Source: Alphaproteobacteria bacterium (GTDB taxonomy: Bacteria > Pseudomonadota > Alphaproteobacteria > Rhizobiales > Xanthobacteraceae). From it: 51,353 bases of DNA. The DNA lies in contig WQYW01000013.1 in the NCBI GenBank assembly GCA_009781045.1, forward strand, positions 1 to 51,353, given 5' to 3'. The position numbers were made by a program, and so were the translations under genes. Numbering within the stretch: the stretch's first letter is position 1; each line of letters begins with the position of its first letter. Under the pieces are notes generated by a model that saw nothing but the letters and a program-made list of their open reading frames with translations, made no database searches and was not told the DNA's origin. Below are positions 48,184-51,353 of the stretch, in pieces.

Positions 48184-48831
48184 ATGACGGAAGATCCCTT
48201 CGATGCGTGGCGACGGGCGCTGGAGATCGACATGAAAGACGCACAACGGCGCGGAGACCCGTTTACGGCCGAGTCGAATGAGCGGGTCCTGAGGTCGCAC
48301 GGCGGGATGCCGAATGGCCCTACGCCGTCTCCGCCTGGTGAGCAGGCGAGATCGCCAACCTCGGCAGCGCCAGCGGAAACTGCGAACAGAGACCAGACAC
48401 CAACTTCGGATCCGAGACTGCTGGTCGCGGCGGAGTGGGCGGTGCGTCGAGCGAGGCCAGACTCGATCGGGAAGTGTGCGACATATGTGCGGGAGGCATT
48501 CGGCTTGGCCGGGATAACGGTGCACGTGCTGCCGACGAAACCAGGAGAGGGGCGGCTCTATGGCCCTCAGTACGAATCAGCGGGCTTCGTTGCCGTGGCA
48601 CAGGGAGTGGTACAGACCAGAGACAGCACGGCGGATGGATATAGCCCAGAGGTTGGTGATGTAGCTATTTTCCAGGGGAATGCGGCGCACGGGGCGGGGC
48701 ACGTGGAACTCTACACTCAATCGGGATGGGTATCCGATTACAAGCAGTATCATTTTGTTCCATGGCCGAAGAACTTTGCTGGCGTCTCCTATAAGATCTA
48801 CCGGCTTTCCAGGTCGAAACCATCGTCCTAG
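48184..48831 (+). CDS. Putative cysteine peptidoglycan hydrolase/amidase (CHAP- or NlpC-like effector)
   Basis: A 215-residue protein without signal peptide. Residues 1-45 are a charged helical segment and 46-75 a Pro/Ser/Thr linker. The C-terminal domain (about 78-205) looks like a papain-fold wall hydrolase: Cys 98 in SIGKCATYVREAFGLAG, then GDVAIFQGN, His 173 in GAGHVELYTQ, and the ending GWVSDYKQYHFVPW with SYKIYR. WVSD-K/QRDF endings of this kind are known to me from amidase-type interbacterial effectors. Lack of a Sec signal fits export by a specialised system or delivery with a partner. The ATG at 48184 has GGAG upstream. Family placement is from motif reading only. Confidence 0.65.
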   Translation: MTEDPFDAWRRALEIDMKDAQRRGDPFTAESNERVLRSHGGMPNGPTPSPPGEQARSPTSAAPAETANRDQTPTSDPRLLVAAEWAVRRARPDSIGKCATYVREAFGLAGITVHVLPTKPGEGRLYGPQYESAGFVAVAQGVVQTRDSTADGYSPEVGDVAIFQGNAAHGAGHVELYTQSGWVSDYKQYHFVPWPKNFAGVSYKIYRLSRSKPSS

Positions 48832-48909
48832 CGACGACGAGTCGCTCATCCTTTCTTGACGGTGGAACGTGGTGCATGGAATGCGGGCTGGCAGCTCTCG
48901 GAGGTCAAA

Positions 48910-49617
48910 TTGCGTAGCTTGAGGTTTCTGGTCATGATCGCCCTGATCGGTTGTTCGGCGGCTGCGCTCGCGGATGATACGCGCGTCGTCAAGCTTGATC
49001 CGAATGACAAGGCCTTCTTTGAGAAAAGCCTGCCCGATATGGACATGAAATATGACACAAGGGTCGTGAAATTTGACAGGGCGTCGCCGCAGCAGATCAG
49101 GGCTGCTGTGAATGGAAGGGATATGTTCTGGGAAGTGGGGAGGGATGGACGAAGTCATTTCACGCAGATCGATCTTTCGACCGTCCCGTATTGGCTCTAC
49201 GCGACCTATGATGACAGGCCGCGAGGTGGGTGCCAATATGCTCTGGTGGATGGGTTCTTTCGCGATGTCGTGCCTGAAACGGATCGGGACGAGCCGGTGA
49301 GCGAACCTGGGAGGTGGGTGGATGGGGATTATGGTGCAGTGGTCTTGCGCAATTGTGGCGCTGGATATGGAATCGTTTCGCTCGAGGGTTTTGACGGCAT
49401 TTTTGATGATCCCAGAAAGGTCATATCGAAGTCAGGCGAAACTCTTCCCGATGGTGTGGCTGTCGGGATGGCGGGGAATTATGTTGAGCGGCTTATTGCT
49501 GCATTCGGCGGCAGGGAGGCTGTCCAGGATAAGTTTGACAGTGATCCTGGACATGATTTCCGTTCGGCGCGACCCGTCATTGCGTCTGAATTGAAAAGGC
49601 GGGGTTTTAGACCGTGA
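48910..49617 (+). CDS. Exported hypothetical protein, candidate immunity partner
   Basis: A 235-residue protein of unknown family. The best start is TTG at 48910, preceded by GGAGG at 48900-48904, which places a signal sequence (RSLRFLVMIALIGCSAAALA) at the very N-terminus; the in-frame ATG at 48856 would add 18 residues before it. LIGC is also a possible lipobox, so it may be a lipoprotein. The mature part is rich in Asp, Gly and Arg, with segments FDRASPQQIRAAVNGRDMFW, RGGCQYALVDGFFRDVV and VVLRNCGAGYGIVSLEGFDG. It lies 78 bp after the hydrolase gene on the same strand, the position and location expected of a periplasmic immunity protein. No functional motif is recognised. Confidence 0.65.
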   Translation: MRSLRFLVMIALIGCSAAALADDTRVVKLDPNDKAFFEKSLPDMDMKYDTRVVKFDRASPQQIRAAVNGRDMFWEVGRDGRSHFTQIDLSTVPYWLYATYDDRPRGGCQYALVDGFFRDVVPETDRDEPVSEPGRWVDGDYGAVVLRNCGAGYGIVSLEGFDGIFDDPRKVISKSGETLPDGVAVGMAGNYVERLIAAFGGREAVQDKFDSDPGHDFRSARPVIASELKRRGFRP

Positions 49618-49837
49618 ACCCATGAACCATGAGTCGTGATGGAAATGGTTAACAGAGGGTATGTTCAGCGACCTGACCGATGCGGGGCTGCTTGACGGCA
49701 TCGGTATGCCCATGATCGAGGTTGTACGACGCAAAGCCCCAACGGAAGCCTGCACACTGAGGCGGTGAACATGCGAACGATGTCTTGGGCTTTGGTTGGT
49801 AGCATCGAAGCCGACTGGAACATGAAAGGGGTCGACG

Positions 49838-51040
49838 ATGGCGCTGACGCTGGCCGATATCGAGAAAGCGGCGGCCATCATCGGGCCCGCCCTGATTGAG
49901 ACGCCGTGCAGCCACAGCCGCACCTTAAGCGACATCTGTGGCTGCGAAATCTGGCTCAAATGCGAAAATCTGCGCTTCACCGCCTCCTTCAAGGAGCGCG
50001 GTGCGCTCAATCGCCTCAGCGCGCTGTCGCCACAGGAGCGGCAGGCCGGCGTCATCGCCATGTCGGCGGGCAATCATGCCCAGGGCGTGGCCTATCACGC
50101 CAGACGTCTCGGCATAAAGGCCACCATCGTCATGCCGGTGGGCACGCCGATGGTGAAGATCGAAAACACCAGGCGCCATGGCGCTGAGGTCGTCATCACC
50201 GGAGCCACGCTGGAGGAGGCGGCAGGCGCAGCACGGACGCGCAGCCAGAACTTCGGCATGACTCTGATCCATCCTTTCGCCGATCCTCTGGTGATTGCCG
50301 GACAGGGCACGATCGCATCCGAAATCCTCAAAGCGGCCCCCGACATCGACACCCTGATCGTGCCGGTTGGCGGCGGCGGCCTGATCAGCGGGGTGGCGAT
50401 CGCGGTCAGGGCGCTGCGGCCGGAATTACAGATCATCGGGGTTCAGGCCCGCCTGGTGCCGTCGATGTATAACGCAGTGCGCCATGCCAGCCTGCCGCTG
50501 CGTGGCGATACGCTGGCCGAAGGCATTGCGGTCAAGGAGGCCTCCGCACTGACTGCCGATATCGTGCGCCGCCTGGTCGATGACATCGTCCTGGTCACCG
50601 AAGCGGAACTCGAAACCGCGGTCGCCACCCTGATCACGATCGAGAAGACCGTGGTCGAAGGTGCAGGTGCTGCCGGTCTGGCTGCAGTGATGGCGGATGC
50701 GCCGCGCTTTGCGGGACGCAAAGTCGGTCTGATTCTCAGCGGCGGCAATATCGACAGCCGGCTTCTGGCCTCGGTCCTGACCAGGGAACTGGCGCGGGAA
50801 GGGCGGCTGACGGAGCTGTGGCTCGATATCTCCGATCGCCCGGGACAACTGGCCATGGTCGCATCCGTGCTGGGCGGGGCGGGAGCCAATATCATCGAAG
50901 TGTCACATCAGCGCACTTTCTGCGTGTCGACGGCCAAGGCAGCCCACCTCAATGTGGTGATCGAGACCCGGGACAGCGCTCACCGCGATCAGGTCATGGC
51001 CGAGCTGGTGGCCGCCGGGCTGCGGCCGCGGATGCCCTGA
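49838..51040 (+). CDS. ilvA: Threonine ammonia-lyase
   Basis: A 400-residue PLP enzyme that deaminates threonine (or serine) to 2-oxobutanoate, the first step to isoleucine. The PLP lysine is in RFTASFKERGALNRL (near residue 52). SAGNHAQGVAYHARRLG and the glycine loop VPVGGGGLISGVAIAV (phosphate binding, near residue 173) follow. VEGAGAAGLAA near residue 273 and LILSGGNIDS complete the catalytic core. The C-terminal 75 residues are an ACT domain (WLDISDRPGQLAMVASVLGG), so allosteric control is likely. The shorter single-ACT form could also be a catabolic TdcB-like enzyme. Confidence 0.92.
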   Translation: MALTLADIEKAAAIIGPALIETPCSHSRTLSDICGCEIWLKCENLRFTASFKERGALNRLSALSPQERQAGVIAMSAGNHAQGVAYHARRLGIKATIVMPVGTPMVKIENTRRHGAEVVITGATLEEAAGAARTRSQNFGMTLIHPFADPLVIAGQGTIASEILKAAPDIDTLIVPVGGGGLISGVAIAVRALRPELQIIGVQARLVPSMYNAVRHASLPLRGDTLAEGIAVKEASALTADIVRRLVDDIVLVTEAELETAVATLITIEKTVVEGAGAAGLAAVMADAPRFAGRKVGLILSGGNIDSRLLASVLTRELAREGRLTELWLDISDRPGQLAMVASVLGGAGANIIEVSHQRTFCVSTAKAAHLNVVIETRDSAHRDQVMAELVAAGLRPRMP

Positions 51041-51230
51041 CCGTCGTCATGTTCGCAGCAAGCGCTGGGCCCCCTGAAAGCCCCATGCCCGCGCATCCAG
51101 CGCCATTTCTGTAAAGCGGGCTTCGACAGGCCCCTTGCGGGCAAGGATCCTGTCAGCCTCGCGGAGGGGCGCGGCAGATCGGGACCGGTCTTTGCCGGGA
51201 GGCGATCGGCCTGTCCTGATCTGCGCGGTC

Positions 51231-51353
51231 TCAGCCTGCCGGGTCCGGCATCTGCGCTTCGAAGTTGAAGCGGTCGCGCAGATTTTTGCGGGCATCGACG
51301 ATGTCCCTGAGCACGGCGCGATCGTGGTCGCTGGTCACGAGAGGCGGGATCAG
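51231..51353 (-). CDS. 3' end of an unidentified gene, cut by the window edge
   Basis: The last 40 codons of a minus-strand frame: IPPLVTSDHDRAVLRDIVDA, then RKNLRDRFNFEAQMPDPAG and TGA. The composition is protein-like and differs from the spacer to its left. It is convergent with ilvA. Too short to assign. Confidence 0.5.
   Translation of the reverse strand: MIPPLVTSDHDRAVLRDIVDARKNLRDRFNFEAQMPDPAG

Noticed and set aside
1..51353. tRNA, rRNA, RNase P, tmRNA and riboswitch elements
   Set aside because: Scanning by eye for T-loop and other conserved core sequences gave only isolated matches inside genes; no cloverleaf or conserved core was found.

Overview
The window is chromosomal DNA of a high-GC alphaproteobacterium, most likely Hyphomicrobiales (Rhizobiales) near the Nitrobacteraceae or Beijerinckiaceae. 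The evidence is the gene order dgt-argS-SPOR protein-nagZ-scpA-scpB-tatABC-serS-surE-pcm-nlpD-like-(DUF815)-yajC-secD-secF-squalene/phytoene synthase-like, and the N-terminus of the SPOR protein (DPLAELARLIGQTDP), which I recall from Rhizobiales homologues. No rRNA, tRNA or CRISPR array was recognised. Placement is by memory of family patterns, not by a search.

Layout. 1-2.1 kb holds no intact gene, but 0.43-0.77 kb on the minus strand is a decayed group II intron reverse transcriptase. 2.1-6.0 kb has an RND pump without its usual partners, convergent with lemA. 6.0-11.9 kb is almost gene-free: two small hypothetical genes, strong palindromes and a three-copy diverged motif. 11.9-16.0 kb is a surface-glycosylation cassette: an HMW1C-type N-glycosyltransferase fused to an FkbM methyltransferase, a SapC protein and a secreted hypothetical protein. 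16-21 kb is gene-poor, with a membrane protein, an XRE regulator and ftsB. 21.3-45.4 kb is the dense conserved core: Sel1 protein, xthA and erpA (minus), dgt, argS, SPOR protein, nagZ-scpAB, tatABC, serS, surE, a single-domain response regulator, pcm, an NlpD-like LytM factor, a DUF815 ATPase, a SecF-like mini-protein, yajC-secD-secF and a squalene/phytoene synthase-like gene. 45.4-49.8 kb is an accessory insertion. It begins with about 2 kb of unrecognised DNA and ends with a three-gene set: a secreted LprI-like (DUF1311) protein, a putative cysteine peptidoglycan hydrolase and a second exported protein. ilvA and the 3' end of an unidentified gene close the window.

How the genes fit together. 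Most of the core deals with the envelope and division: protein export (Tat, YajC-SecDF), peptidoglycan recycling and septation (NagZ, SPOR protein, FtsB, NlpD-like protein) and chromosome condensation (ScpAB). The best candidates for something undescribed are (1) the N-glycosyltransferase-FkbM fusion with its SapC partner, (2) a free-standing SecF-like head-domain protein just upstream of yajC-secDF, and (3) the inhibitor-like/hydrolase/exported-protein trio, which looks like an effector-immunity module. Gene-free spacers make up well over a quarter of the window, are G-rich on the plus strand and contain the intron relic, which suggests past decay.
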